Part shown: positions 26,755 through 37,300 of the stretch, piece after piece
How positions within the stretch are numbered: the first letter of the stretch is position 1
Layout: the number at the start of each line of letters is the position of its first letter
NCBI RefSeq assembly: GCF_028714775.1
Contig: NZ_JAQTLS010000003.1
Span: 186,001-250,000 of the forward strand
Reading direction: 5' to 3'
DNA length: 64,000 bases
Origin: Thiothrix sp.
Lineage (GTDB): Bacteria; Pseudomonadota; Gammaproteobacteria; Thiotrichales; Thiotrichaceae
Position numbers and translations under genes: made by a program
The notes under the pieces: generated by a model
The model's database searches: none
What the model saw: only the letters and a program-made list of their open reading frames with translations
What the model was told of the DNA's origin: nothing

Positions 26755-29700
26755 TCAGTCTTCCCGACGGCGGCGGAAGAATGCGGCTGTTGCCAGCAAC
26801 ATGCTCATGATCGCCACACCCCATTCGCTCAAGGTCGGGATTTGCAGGTTCGGTATGAAACCGAAACCAACCGTGATGTTGCTTGCACCACCACCTTGCG
26901 GTTCCTCACCCCACTTGAGGTCAATTGGGTTACTGATCACGCTACCGTCCGTTTGCGGCACGCCATTGCTGTCAGTGTTATCGTTATTGTTCGGATCAGA
27001 AACAACCATGGTAGGCGCGTAGCCCGGTGGCGGTGTCACTTTGATCAGATACGAACCTTCACTCAAGCTACCGAACAGGTAGTTACCATCCGCGTCCGTG
27101 GTTTGTGGCGCAACAACCTTACCGTAGAGGTCAGTGGCAGGCTTACCGCTGGCATCCAACAAGGTAACTGTTGCACCCGGTACGCCCGGTTCCCCAGCAT
27201 CCTGCTTACCGTTGGCATCAAGGTCGATCCACACCCGCTGACCGAGGGAAACGGCGCGGAAGAAACCACAGTCAAGCGTGCTGTTGCGGCTTTCGTCATC
27301 ACCGTCCACTTTTGTCCCCGGTTCGGAACCCGGTGACAAGGTAACAGCCGGTGTCATGAATTCACTTCCCGCGACTTTACAGTTGCTGTCCTTGTCGGAA
27401 GTGTCATCATCCGCGTCTGCGCCGCCTTTGGTCAGTGAGTAACCATCTTGCGGTTTCACTTTGACAACGTAGTCACCCGGTTTCAGGTTGTCGAACAGGT
27501 AGTTGCCGGTAACGTCCGTGGTTACTGGCGCTACCGCTTTCCCGTTGATGTCGGTTGCTGGTGTCGTGCCATCCGCATCGAACAAGGTAATCACTGCACC
27601 TTCGATACCTGCTTCCGCGCTGTCTTGCTGCCCATCGGCGTCCGAATCCAGCCAGATTTTGTTACCCAGTGAAACAGGACCGTAGAAGCCGCAGTCAACC
27701 GTCATGTCACCGTTGGCATCATCACCGTCAGTGCCCGGTTCCGTACCTGCTGTGAGCGTGAACGGATGGGTTTCGATGGTGCTGTTGAGCGGGTTGACCC
27801 GGCAGTTGCTGTCCGTGTCGCTGGCGTCATCATCCACGTCGATACCACCCAACGTCAGGTAGTAGCCTGCCGGTGGTTCCACGGTCACGATGTAGTCACC
27901 GTCGTTGAGGTTGGTAAACTTGTATGCACCATCCGCCGCTGTCGTTTGCGCCGCAACAGGTTGACCATCCTTGTCGTTGACGGCATGACCGGCACTGTCA
28001 GTCAGTGTGATTTTGGCAGCAGCAAGCCCTTTTTCGGTTCCATCTTGGATGCCATCGCCGTTGGTATCTACCCAGATGCGGTTCCCAACCGCAACAGGTG
28101 TACCCGGTTCAACAGGGGCTGGTGGCAGCACACCGAAGTCAACAGTCAGGTTGGAACGTGCATCTTCAGTACCTGCGCCATCATCACCTGCGTTGCCGCT
28201 GGCGGTTGGCAATTCACCGGCTGGCTCTTTGTCATCCAGAATGATGTTGTTGGAACACAGGCCATCTTGCAGGTCGTTTTCACCGTTGTCGTTGTTGTCA
28301 CCATCGGCATTGGCGTCAACTTCATCGCCGCCCGCGCTGGCGGTGTAACCTTTCAGCAAGCCGAGGTCAAAGTTGCCGTGTGCTACGCAGACGCTGTACT
28401 CACCAGCAGCAAGGCCGCTGAACACGTAGTAACCTTTGTCGGTCGGCGTTTCGCTAAGGACAATACCATCCTTATCACGCAGTTCCATGACTACGCCGTC
28501 TGGCACTGCCATTTCCCCAGCGTCACGCTTGCCGTTGTTGGCGTTGGCGGCAGTACCTGCACCATCGTCAACCCAGACCATGTTGCCGACACTATGGGTA
28601 GGTTCAGGCACTGGTTTGTAGAAGCCGCAGTCAACTGAGAGGTTGCTGGAAGTGTTATCGCCGTCATCAGCGGTATCAGGTTCCCCAGCAATGCTCAGGT
28701 TGAACGGCGCAGTTTTGCCATCCGCAGCGCAGTTGCTATCGTTATTGGCTGGCACGTCATCAACACCACCCGCGTTAGGTGATGGCTGATAACCTGCTGG
28801 CGGTGCAACACTGACGATGTAATCGCCTTCTGGCAGGCCGCTGAACAAGTACTTGCCATCTACATCAGTAATAACAGGCCCGACAGCGATGTCACCCAAT
28901 ACCACAGGGCTGCCATCTTTGGTTAGCAGGGTAACAGTAGCGCCTGCCAATGCCGGTTCGCCCACATCCTGCTTGCCATCCTTATTGGTGTCATCCCAGA
29001 TGTAATCGCCCACAGAAACGGATGTTGGCGGTGGCGTTGCTTCCTTGTAGAAGCCGCAGTCAACGCTGAGGTTACTGTTGGCGTCAGTGTCGCCGTCGTC
29101 AACGGGTTCGCCGCCAACGCTCAGGCTGAACAGGGAGGTTTTGCCGTCCGCCGCGCAGTTGCTGTCGTCGTTGGCTGGTGTGCCGTCGATGTCGCTGACG
29201 GCGGTGGTGGCGACGTAACCTGTTGGTGGGACGAATACAACTTGATATTGGCCTTCTGGCAGGTTGCTGAACAGGTATTTGCCGGTGGCGTCGGTGGTGA
29301 CGGCGGCTACAGCCGTGCCTGTCAGGTCTTTGGCGGGGTTGCCGTCCTTGTCCAGCAGGGTGACTTGTGCGCCTGCCAGTGGGGTTTCGCTTGCGCCTTG
29401 CTTGCCATCTTTGTCGGTGTCTTCCCAGATGATGTCGCCAACAGAAACAGGTACTGCCGGTGGTGGGGTGATGCCGAAGTCGATGGTGAGGTTGGAGCGG
29501 GCGTCTTCCGTGCCCGTGCCGTCGTTGCCGTCAGCGCCAGTGGCGGTGGCTTCGAGGGTGGGTTCTTTGTCGTCTAAGACGATGGCATTGGAGCAGAGAC
29601 CTTTGGCGGTGTCGTCACTGCCGTTGTCGTTGCCGTCAACGTCGAGGTTGGCGTCGGCTTCGTTGCCACCAGTGCTGGCTCCATAGCCTTCCAGTATTGC

Positions 29701-32700
29701 GCCTTTGTCGAAGTTGCTGGCGACGACACAAACGGTGTAGCTGCCTGCGGCGAGGCCGTTGAACAGGTAACGTCCGTCAGCGTCGGTGGTGGCGTTACCC
29801 ACTACTGCGTTGGTGCTGTCTTGGAGTTCCAGTTTGACGCCCATGGCAGCGGGGAGTTCGCCCACGTCGGCGAGGCCGTTGTTGTCGGTGTCAATCCAGA
29901 CGCGGTTGCCGAGGCTGTGGGTGGGGGCTGCGGGTTTGTAGAAGCCGCAGTCGACGGTCATGTTGCCGTCCGTGCCGTCGCCGTCAGCAGCGGTATCGGG
30001 TTCGCCGCCTGCACTGAGAGTGAATGGCAGGGTGGTGTTGCCGGAGGCGCTGGCGGAGCAGTTGCTGTCAGTGTCAGAGGCATTGGTGTCAACGTCTGCG
30101 TCTGCGCCAGTTTTGGTGGCGATGTAGCCTGCTGGGGCAGCGACGGTGATGCTGTAGTCACCTTCTGGCAGGTTGCTGAACAGGTATTTGCCGTCCACGC
30201 CGGTGGTGATGGGGTCGATGGCCTTGCCGTCAAGGTCAACGGCTGGTTTGCCATCTTTGTCGAGCAGGGTGACAGTAGCACCTTCTAGGGCTTTTTCACC
30301 GGCGTCTTGTGTGCCGTTGTTGTCGGCATCTTCCCAGATGTAGTTGCCGACGCTGACCGGAATTATTGGTTTGGGCGGAATGACGGCGAAGTCGACGGTG
30401 AGGTTGGAGAGGGCGTCGCCAGTGCCTGCGCCGTCGTCGCCTGCCGTGCCGCTGGCAGTGTCGGTTTCGCCAGTGGGTTCGTCTGCACCCAAGGTGATGA
30501 GGTTGGAGCAGAGGCCGTCAGCGGTGGTGTCAGTGCCGTTGTCGTTGCTGTCAACGTTGCTGTTGGCGTCAGCTTCGTTGCCGCCGGTGCTGGCGCTGTA
30601 GCCTGCGAGGGTTGCGCCTGCGGCGAAATTGCTGGCTACCACGCAGACTTGGTAGTCACCGGCTGCGAGGCCGCTGAACAGGTAGTAGCCGTCTTTGGTG
30701 GTGGTGCTGGTGATGGCAGCGCCTGCCTTGTCACGCAGTTCGAGGGTGACACCATCGGCGACAACTTTTTCACCGGCATCCAGTGTCCCGTTGTTGGCGT
30801 TGGCGGCAGTGCCTGCGCCGTCGTCAACCCAGACTTTGTTGCCGAGGCTATGGGTGGGTTCGGTGGGCTTGTAGAAGCCGCAGTCGACGGTCAGGTTGCC
30901 GTTGGTGTCGTCGCCGTCGGCGGCGGCGTCGGGTTCGGCTCCAGCAGTCAGGGTGAAGAGCTGCGTTTGTACCGTCCCGGACAGGGAGGCAGCCATGCAA
31001 TTGTTATCGGTGTCGGAAGCGTCAAGATCAACATCCACACCACCTTTGGTAAGAACGTAATCTGCCGGTTGCTCAACAAAAATACGGTAATCGCCTTCTG
31101 GCAGGTTGCTGAACAGGTATTTGCCATCTGCACCCACGGTAATAGGTGCAAGGACTTTGCCATCCACATCCGTTGCTGGGCGGTCTGCTCCATCGACTAG
31201 CGAAACTATTGCACCTTCCAGACCCTTTTCACCAGCGTCTTGTTGTCCATTTTTGTCAGCATCGTCCCAGATATAATTACCAACGCTGACGGGAACTACG
31301 GGTTTTGGTGGAGGTGGGATGACGGCGAAGTCGACCGTGAGGTTGGAGAGGGCGTCACCAGTGCCTGCGCCGTCGTCGCCTGCCGTACCGCTGGCTGTGT
31401 CGGTTTCGCCAGTGGGTTCGTCTGCACCCAAGGTGATGAGGTTGGAGCACAGGCCATCGGCAGTGGTGTCAGTGCCATTGTCGTTGCTGTCGACGTTGAG
31501 ATTGGCGTCGGCTTCGTTGCCGCCAGTGCTGGCGCCGTAACCGGCGAGGGTTGCGCCTGCGGCGAAGTTGCTGGCAACCACGCAGACTTGGTAGTCACCG
31601 GCTGCGAGGCCACTGAACAGGTAGTAACCGTCTTTGGTGGTGGTGCTGGTGATGGCAGCGCCTGCCTTGTCACGCAGTTCGAGGGTGACGCCATCGGCGA
31701 CAACTTTTTCACCGGCATCCAGTGTCCCGTTGTTGGCGTTGGCGGCAGTGCCTGCGCCGTCGTCAACCCAGACTTTGTTGCCAAGGCTGTGGGTGGGTTC
31801 TGTAGGTTTGTAGAAGCCACAGTCGACGCTGAGGTTGCTATTCGCGTCAGTGTCGCCGTCGTCAACGGGTTCACCGCCAACGCTCAGGCTGAACAAGGAG
31901 GTCTTGCCGTCTGCCGCACAGTTGCTGTCGTCGTTGGCTGGTGTGCCGTCGATGTCGCTGACTGCGGTGGTGGCGACGTAACCTGTTGGTGGGACGAATA
32001 CAACTTGATATTGGCCTTCTGGCAGGTTGCTGAACAGGTATTTGCCGGTGGCGTCGGTGGTGACGGCGGCTACAGCCGTGCCTGTCAGGTCTTTGGCGGG
32101 GTTGCCGTCCTTGTCCAGCAGGGTGACTTGTGCGCCTGCCAGTGGGGTTTCGCTTGCGCCTTGCTTGCCATCTTTGTCGGTGTCTTCCCAGATGATGTCG
32201 CCAACAGAAACAGGTACTGCCGGTGGTGGGGTGATGCCGAAGTCGATGGTGAGGTTGGAGCGGGCGTCTTCCGTGCCAGTGCCGTCGTTGCCGTCAGCGC
32301 CAGTGGCGGTGGCTTCGAGGGTGGGTTCTTTGTCGTCTAAGACGATGGCATTGGAGCAGAGACCTTTGGAGGTGTCGTCACTACCGTTGTCGTTGCCGTC
32401 AACGTCGAGGTTGGCGTCAGCTTCATTGCCGCCAGTGCTGGCACCATAGCCTTCCAGTATTGCGCCTTTGTCGAAGTTGCTGGCTACGACGCAGACGGTG
32501 TAGCTGCCTGCGGCGAGGCCGTTGAACAGGTAACGTCCGTCAGCGTCGGTGGTGGCGTTACCCACTACTGCGTTGGTGCTGTCTTGGAGTTCCAGTTTGA
32601 CGCCCATGGCGGCGGGGAGTTCGCCCACGTCGGCGAAGCCGTTGTTGTCGGTGTCAATCCAGACGCGGTTGCCGAGGCTGTGGGTGGGGGCTGCGGGTTT

Positions 32701-34221
32701 GTAGAAGCCGCAGTCGACGGTCATGTTGCCGTCAGTGCCATCGCCGTCAGCAGCGGTGTCGGGTTCGCCGCCTGCGCTGAGGGTGAATGGCAGGCTGGTG
32801 TTGCCGGAGGCGCTGGCGGAGCAGTTGCTGTCAGTGTCAGAGGCATTGGTGTCAACGTCGGCGTCTGCGCCAGTTTTGGTGGCGATGTAGCCTGCTGGGG
32901 CAGCGACGGTGATGCTGTAGTCACCTTCTGGCAGGTTGCTGAACAGGTATTTGCCGTCCGCGCCGGTGGTGATGGGGTCGATGGCCTTGCCGTCAAGGTC
33001 AACGGCTGGTTTGCCGTCTTTGTCGAGCAGGGTGACAGTAGCACCTTCTAGGGCTTTTTCACCGGCGTCTTGTGTACCGTTGTTGTCGGCATCTTCCCAG
33101 ATGTAGTTGCCGACGCTGACCGGGATTATTGGTTTGGGCGGAATGACGGCGAAGTCGACGGTGAGGTTGGAGAGGGCGTCGCCAGTGCCTGCGCCGTCGT
33201 CGCCTGCCGTGCCGCTGGCAGTGTCGGTTTCGCCTGTGGGTTCGTCTGCACCCAAGGTGATGAGGTTGGAACAGAGGCCGTCAGCAGTGGTGTCAGTGCC
33301 GTTGTCGTTGCTGTCAACGTTGAGGTTGGCGTCAGCTTCGTTGCCGCCAGTGCTGGCGCTGTAACCGGCGAGGGTTGCGCCTGCGGCGAAGTTGCTGGCT
33401 ACCACACAGACTTGGTAGTCACCGGCTGCTAGGCCGCTGAACAGGTAGTAGCCGTCTTTGGTGGTGGTGCTGGTAATGGCAGCACCTGCCTTGTCACGCA
33501 GTTCGAGGGTGACGCCATCGGCGACAACTTTTTCACCGGCATCCAGCACCCCGTTGTTGGCGTTTGCGGCAGTGCCTGCGCCATCGTCAACCCAGACTTT
33601 GTTGCCGAGGCTGTGGGTAGGTTCGGTGGGTTTGTAGAAGCCGCAGTCGACGGTCAGGTTGCCGTTGGTGTCGTCGCCGTCGGCGGCGGTGTCGGGTTCG
33701 GCTCCGCCAGTTAAGTTGAACAGGGCTGTCCTGATATTGCCATCAGCCTGGGCTGAGCAGTTATTGTCGTCGTTGGCAGGGACATCATTTACACCACCCG
33801 CATTCAGGGTGGGGATGTAGCCTTTGGGTGGGACAACATTGACGATGTAATCGCCTTCCGGCAAGTTGCTGAACAAGTATTTGCCGGTGGAATCCGTGGT
33901 GACGGCTGCAACAACAGTGCCCGTCAGGTCTTTGGCAGGGTTGCCATCTTTGTCCAGCAGGGTAACGGTAGCACCGACTAAGGCTAGTTCACCTGCGGTT
34001 TGTTTGCCGTCTTGGTCGGTGTCTTCCCAGATGTAATCGCCCACAGAAACGGGGGTAGGAACAACATTAATGTCGACGCAGGATTTGTCATTGGCTGGGT
34101 TTTCATCACCCGTAGCGGCAACCTGCGCACAGTTAGTAATAGCGTCGGCGGCATACGCTGCGGGCAATGCTGCCAACAAACCGACCATGGAAATGCACAA
34201 AGAGAGCTTTCTTATTTTCAT
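26755..34221 (-). CDS. Giant SdrD_B-repeat surface protein with IPTL-CTERM sorting tail
   Basis: This 2488-residue exported protein has a signal peptide (1-24), a short conserved segment, then about 16 SdrD_B-like beta-sandwich repeats of roughly 150 residues. Each repeat opens with a (V/L)GN.(I/V)W.D motif and carries Asp/Asn/Gly-rich calcium-type loops. Two repeat types largely alternate: one with NC...VDCGFY cysteines, the other with CVVASNF...LCSN. The C terminus reads IPTLSEWG, a membrane helix and four arginines: the IPTL-CTERM sorting signal, known to pair with exosortase H. The product is very acidic. It is last in a run of six leftward genes for exported proteins. A surface fibre, sheath or adhesin role is inferred; no enzyme domain is seen. 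Confidence 0.92.
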   Translation of the reverse strand: MKIRKLSLCISMVGLLAALPAAYAADAITNCAQVAATGDENPANDKSCVDINVVPTPVSVGDYIWEDTDQDGKQTAGELALVGATVTLLDKDGNPAKDLTGTVVAAVTTDSTGKYLFSNLPEGDYIVNVVPPKGYIPTLNAGGVNDVPANDDNNCSAQADGNIRTALFNLTGGAEPDTAADGDDTNGNLTVDCGFYKPTEPTHSLGNKVWVDDGAGTAANANNGVLDAGEKVVADGVTLELRDKAGAAITSTTTKDGYYLFSGLAAGDYQVCVVASNFAAGATLAGYSASTGGNEADANLNVDSNDNGTDTTADGLCSNLITLGADEPTGETDTASGTAGDDGAGTGDALSNLTVDFAVIPPKPIIPVSVGNYIWEDADNNGTQDAGEKALEGATVTLLDKDGKPAVDLDGKAIDPITTGADGKYLFSNLPEGDYSITVAAPAGYIATKTGADADVDTNASDTDSNCSASASGNTSLPFTLSAGGEPDTAADGDGTDGNMTVDCGFYKPAAPTHSLGNRVWIDTDNNGFADVGELPAAMGVKLELQDSTNAVVGNATTDADGRYLFNGLAAGSYTVCVVASNFDKGAILEGYGASTGGNEADANLDVDGNDNGSDDTSKGLCSNAIVLDDKEPTLEATATGADGNDGTGTEDARSNLTIDFGITPPPAVPVSVGDIIWEDTDKDGKQGASETPLAGAQVTLLDKDGNPAKDLTGTAVAAVTTDATGKYLFSNLPEGQYQVVFVPPTGYVATTAVSDIDGTPANDDSNCAADGKTSLFSLSVGGEPVDDGDTDANSNLSVDCGFYKPTEPTHSLGNKVWVDDGAGTAANANNGTLDAGEKVVADGVTLELRDKAGAAITSTTTKDGYYLFSGLAAGDYQVCVVASNFAAGATLAGYGASTGGNEADANLNVDSNDNGTDTTADGLCSNLITLGADEPTGETDTASGTAGDDGAGTGDALSNLTVDFAVIPPPPKPVVPVSVGNYIWDDADKNGQQDAGEKGLEGAIVSLVDGADRPATDVDGKVLAPITVGADGKYLFSNLPEGDYRIFVEQPADYVLTKGGVDVDLDASDTDNNCMAASLSGTVQTQLFTLTAGAEPDAAADGDDTNGNLTVDCGFYKPTEPTHSLGNKVWVDDGAGTAANANNGTLDAGEKVVADGVTLELRDKAGAAITSTTTKDGYYLFSGLAAGDYQVCVVASNFAAGATLAGYSASTGGNEADANSNVDSNDNGTDTTADGLCSNLITLGADEPTGETDTASGTAGDDGAGTGDALSNLTVDFAVIPPKPIIPVSVGNYIWEDADNNGTQDAGEKALEGATVTLLDKDGKPAVDLDGKAIDPITTGVDGKYLFSNLPEGDYSITVAAPAGYIATKTGADADVDTNASDTDSNCSASASGNTTLPFTLSAGGEPDTAADGDGTDGNMTVDCGFYKPAAPTHSLGNRVWIDTDNNGLADVGELPAAMGVKLELQDSTNAVVGNATTDADGRYLFNGLAAGSYTVCVVASNFDKGAILEGYGASTGGNEADANLDVDGNDNGSDDTAKGLCSNAIVLDDKEPTLEATATGADGNDGTGTEDARSNLTIDFGITPPPAVPVSVGDIIWEDTDKDGKQGASETPLAGAQVTLLDKDGNPAKDLTGTAVAAVTTDATGKYLFSNLPEGQYQVVFVPPTGYVATTAVSDIDGTPANDDSNCAADGKTSLFSLSVGGEPVDDGDTDANSNLSVDCGFYKEATPPPTSVSVGDYIWDDTNKDGKQDVGEPALAGATVTLLTKDGSPVVLGDIAVGPVITDVDGKYLFSGLPEGDYIVSVAPPAGYQPSPNAGGVDDVPANNDSNCAADGKTAPFNLSIAGEPDTADDGDNTSSNLSVDCGFYKPVPEPTHSVGNMVWVDDGAGTAANANNGKRDAGEMAVPDGVVMELRDKDGIVLSETPTDKGYYVFSGLAAGEYSVCVAHGNFDLGLLKGYTASAGGDEVDANADGDNNDNGENDLQDGLCSNNIILDDKEPAGELPTASGNAGDDGAGTEDARSNLTVDFGVLPPAPVEPGTPVAVGNRIWVDTNGDGIQDGTEKGLAAAKITLTDSAGHAVNDKDGQPVAAQTTAADGAYKFTNLNDGDYIVTVEPPAGYYLTLGGIDVDDDASDTDSNCRVNPLNSTIETHPFTLTAGTEPGTDGDDANGDMTVDCGFYGPVSLGNKIWLDSDADGQQDSAEAGIEGAVITLFDADGTTPATDINGKAVAPVTTDVTGNYLFDNLKPGDYVVKVKPQDGYSLTKGGADADDDTSDKDSNCKVAGSEFMTPAVTLSPGSEPGTKVDGDDESRNSTLDCGFFRAVSLGQRVWIDLDANGKQDAGEPGVPGATVTLLDASGKPATDLYGKVVAPQTTDADGNYLFGSLSEGSYLIKVTPPPGYAPTMVVSDPNNNDNTDSNGVPQTDGSVISNPIDLKWGEEPQGGGASNITVGFGFIPNLQIPTLSEWGVAIMSMLLATAAFFRRRRED
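29047..30941 (-). repeat. Long internal duplication, copy 1 (SdrD_B repeats 8-11)
   Basis: This 1.9-kb segment of the giant gene is nearly identical to 31810-33704, at an offset of exactly 2763 nt (921 codons). The offset is seen repeatedly, for example at 29264/32027, 29821/32584 and 30344/33107. Divergence appears only near the edges. It covers four domains in the order LGNKVW, VGNYIW, LGNRVW, VGDIIW. Confidence 0.85.
31320..31815 (-). repeat. Third copy of the LGNKVW-type SdrD_B unit
   Basis: This single-domain unit (SdrD_B repeat 6) closely matches 30370-30880 (offset about 975 nt in its core, minor differences near the edges) and 33133-33643. It lies between the two long duplication copies and suggests that domains were copied singly as well as in blocks. 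Confidence 0.75.
31810..33704 (-). repeat. Long internal duplication, copy 2 (SdrD_B repeats 2-5)
   Basis: Partner of the 29047-30941 copy. Near identity at the nucleotide level points to recent duplication or ongoing gene conversion and makes this locus prone to expansion, contraction and assembly collapse. Confidence 0.85.
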
Positions 34222-34333
34222 CGCACTGCCCTAATTAGTTAAAATTCTTGAGGCTAATTGTTATTAATTGTCCAAGGATAACGGCTTGCAAACCACTCGT
34301 CAGCAAAAAGCCGCCGAGTGGTCATATACCGAT
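34222..34333. other. Intergenic region with stem-loop upstream of the giant gene
   Basis: The 112-nt gap holds an 8-bp inverted repeat ACCACTCG (34292-34299) / CGAGTGGT (34315-34322) just after the upstream gene's stop codon. It could be a terminator or attenuator that sets the giant gene apart from the upstream genes. There is no long T run. Confidence 0.5.
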
Positions 34334-37300
34334 TTAATCCACCTTGGCGGTAATTTTTAGTATTTTGTTTTCGCTGACCGCCAAAGCGCCCACTGTCCAC
34401 ACACCTGTTGCTGAGTCGTAGGTCATTCCGTTACTGCTGGCATCATCCGACACGTAAGTAACCCCTGTCGGCAACTTGTCTGAAACCACGGCATCGGTGG
34501 CGGCATCTGGCCCGGCGTTAGTCACCGTCAGGGTGTAAACCACGGTATCGCCATGATGGACATCGGTTTTATCCACGGTTTTGATCACGCTAACGTCAAC
34601 TTTAGGCGCAGCAGGTGCGGTAACAAACCCAAAGTCCACGGTTTTGTTGGAAGCAATATCAGGCCACGCATCGTTGTCGTCGTCTGAACCATCAGTACGC
34701 AACACTTCATTTTCCGGCTCTGCGGGGGTTGCATCCACCGTCACTTCGCCAGAAACCAAGCCCAAAGCAGGGTCAATGCTGACGCCATTATCGTTGTTGT
34801 CCACGTTAGCATCAGGGGAAGCCTCTTCACCCGTACCGGAAGATTTCAAACCTACCAATGCCGCCTGTGTGGTAGGCGTTGGAATTACCACACGGTACTT
34901 ACCCGCTACCAAGCCCTCAAACAGGTAGTTCCCATTGGCATCCGTTTTGGTGGTTGCCACTTTAGCATTGGTACTGTCGTACAGTTCCACATCCACGTTA
35001 GCAATTCCGGCTTCACCAGCATCAGCAATACCGTTGCCGTTGTCGTCTTTCCACACCAAGTTACCCAAACGGTATTTTAGAGTTGGAACGATAATACCGA
35101 CTTGGCGTGGTTCCGCCGTATCCAAACGCTGAGCATTGGATTGCTGGGTAACACGGTGTGCCAGTGAGTTCCACGCTGGGCTGAAGTAACGGGTATTACC
35201 CACGATACTCGGTGGCGCGTCTTCAGGCGCTTGCATCGGCACATTGAAAGTCAAGGTTTTCAACGGCTCCCAATAAGGGGCTGAAGCAAACGCTGCCTTG
35301 ATGCGAAAAGCCGTTACTTTGGAAAAGTCGGCAGGCGCTGCCGTCCAATCATCCGTACAGCCGGATTGCCAATGGTCGGCAGGGGTTTCTGTGGCGGAAG
35401 ATGAAACTTCCGGGCGGCAAGGGTTCGCAGCCGTGGAATATTCAAACACTGCACTGGCGGCTTTAGTATCCGCATCCGCCGCTGTAATTGCCCCAGTCAT
35501 GACCGGATGCCATTTACTGCCACGTTGCAGGCCGGAAACAGGCTGACCAACCCCGGTATCACCCAGCGCAGGCAACACGTCGTACAGGATGTAGTTGATC
35601 AAGGCTTCATTACCCTTGTTGCTTACCACCAATTTGTAATCAAATGCACCGCCATGTTTTACCTGCGCCACGCATGGGAAGCGGGTATAACCGTCACCAT
35701 TCAATGGGCACTTGTCACTGGTCACACTCGGGCTAGTCAGTGGGTCATCCACGTTTGGCAACGTCGGGTATTCACCTTTTACCCACTTTTCTGCCGCGAT
35801 GACTGCCGCAGAAACCACGGGCACGCTAGTTTCACCGTAGCAAACTTGCTCAGTCTTGTTGGCGTCACCGTCAACATCGTTAGCATCCACATCGGTTTTG
35901 CTGTTCCACAAACACGTAGCACGCGGGCTATTGTCAATCACCGTAGCTTGGTTGGTATAAGAACCGGGAATTGTCCCCGCCTTGACTTTGGCAGTCAGGG
36001 TGATTTCCGCCCTGCCATTAATCGGCAAACTGCCTGCATTGGCAACACCGGCGGAACCATCCATACGTACAGCACCTGCCGCCGGGGTCGCTGACCAAGT
36101 GAAGCGCACGAGGGTACGACCTGTGCCATTGTAATCCGGGATAGTTTCCAAATTAGGTTGCGGGAAAGCAGGCGCGGCATCATTGACGCTAAAGTTATCC
36201 CAACTGGCGAACTCCAGCTCTTTAGGCAATAAGTCTGCCAGTACCGGGTTAACGACTTCGCCTGTTGAGTCACCCCACGGGTTTTCGAGAGTCAGCTTGA
36301 ATTGGACATCCGCATCCGGCGCGAAAGCACTCCCATTGACCACCGCTTTAGTGATACCTATGGCAGGTGTTGCATCCTCAATGTTTGGCGCATGGCAGGA
36401 AGACCCCGCTTCCCCAGTGCTTCCATCAAACTTGGTGAACGTTGCGGACATACAGTTGTTCGCCTGAACTGGGAACGGCCCAGCAACACCGGATGTGTCC
36501 ACGAAAACATTCTGTGCCCAGTAAGGGTTATACGCCCAACCACGCGGTACTGCCGGGCCATCTGGCCCCATGTCCTTGAACTTCCAACGCAAGCATTTGG
36601 TCGCGGGATCAAGGTCATAACTGGTATCCGCCGATTTGGCGTCCACTACTAAATCGGTATAGGTAGCCGTCTTACAATCGCTGCTATCCGTTGCATAGCT
36701 CAGCGTCGCACGCACATCACTGCCATCCGGCGCATGAGTTGTCGCGGGTGAAGGCCAATACCCCAAGAGCACACGCTTAGGAACCAAGCCAGCCGGAGCC
36801 GTCGGTAAAGCGTCATACACGATCAAATCAGGTACGGGCGCGTTGGAGCTATCCACATTCGCCACCACGCCCCAGTTCAAGCTACCACCTGCCCCTGACA
36901 AAGTGTCGGCTGACCATTTCCCCAAATTTGCCCCCGGCGTCGGCTCACCAATCTTTTCATTAATGGTGACAGGCGAACCCACAGGGCCTTCGCTACTGCC
37001 TTCTGGTGTACCCGTTGCTGACAGCGTATTAACAATATCTGTCCCAATCGGGAACGTACCCAGCGGATAACGCAGGGTGTAAATCTTGACCGTGCAATAT
37101 TGGGAGTTGTAATCCCGGCCTGCATACAGGGTTGCTAAATCTTGGTTGCCCAAATCCCAAACCAGATCACTGCCGCCAGCCGTTGCCCCGCCGTTGTTTA
37201 CCACGGTTGCACCTGCTGGGAACGCATCCGTCAGTTTGACCCCTGCCAAACTCACGTTGCCCACCGCACCATCCGCACAGAATTTAACCTGATAGCTGAC

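Noticed and set aside
30307-32340. Long open frames on the plus strand within the giant surface gene (about 300 and 370 codons)
   Set aside because: They are antisense to the repeat gene, share its repetition, and exist because its Gly/Asp-rich codons leave few stops in the opposite frame.
29047-33704. Repeats considered as a CRISPR array or transposon
   Set aside because: Units are hundreds of bases long, keep the reading frame and encode SdrD_B domains; there are no short spacers, inverted ends or transposase.
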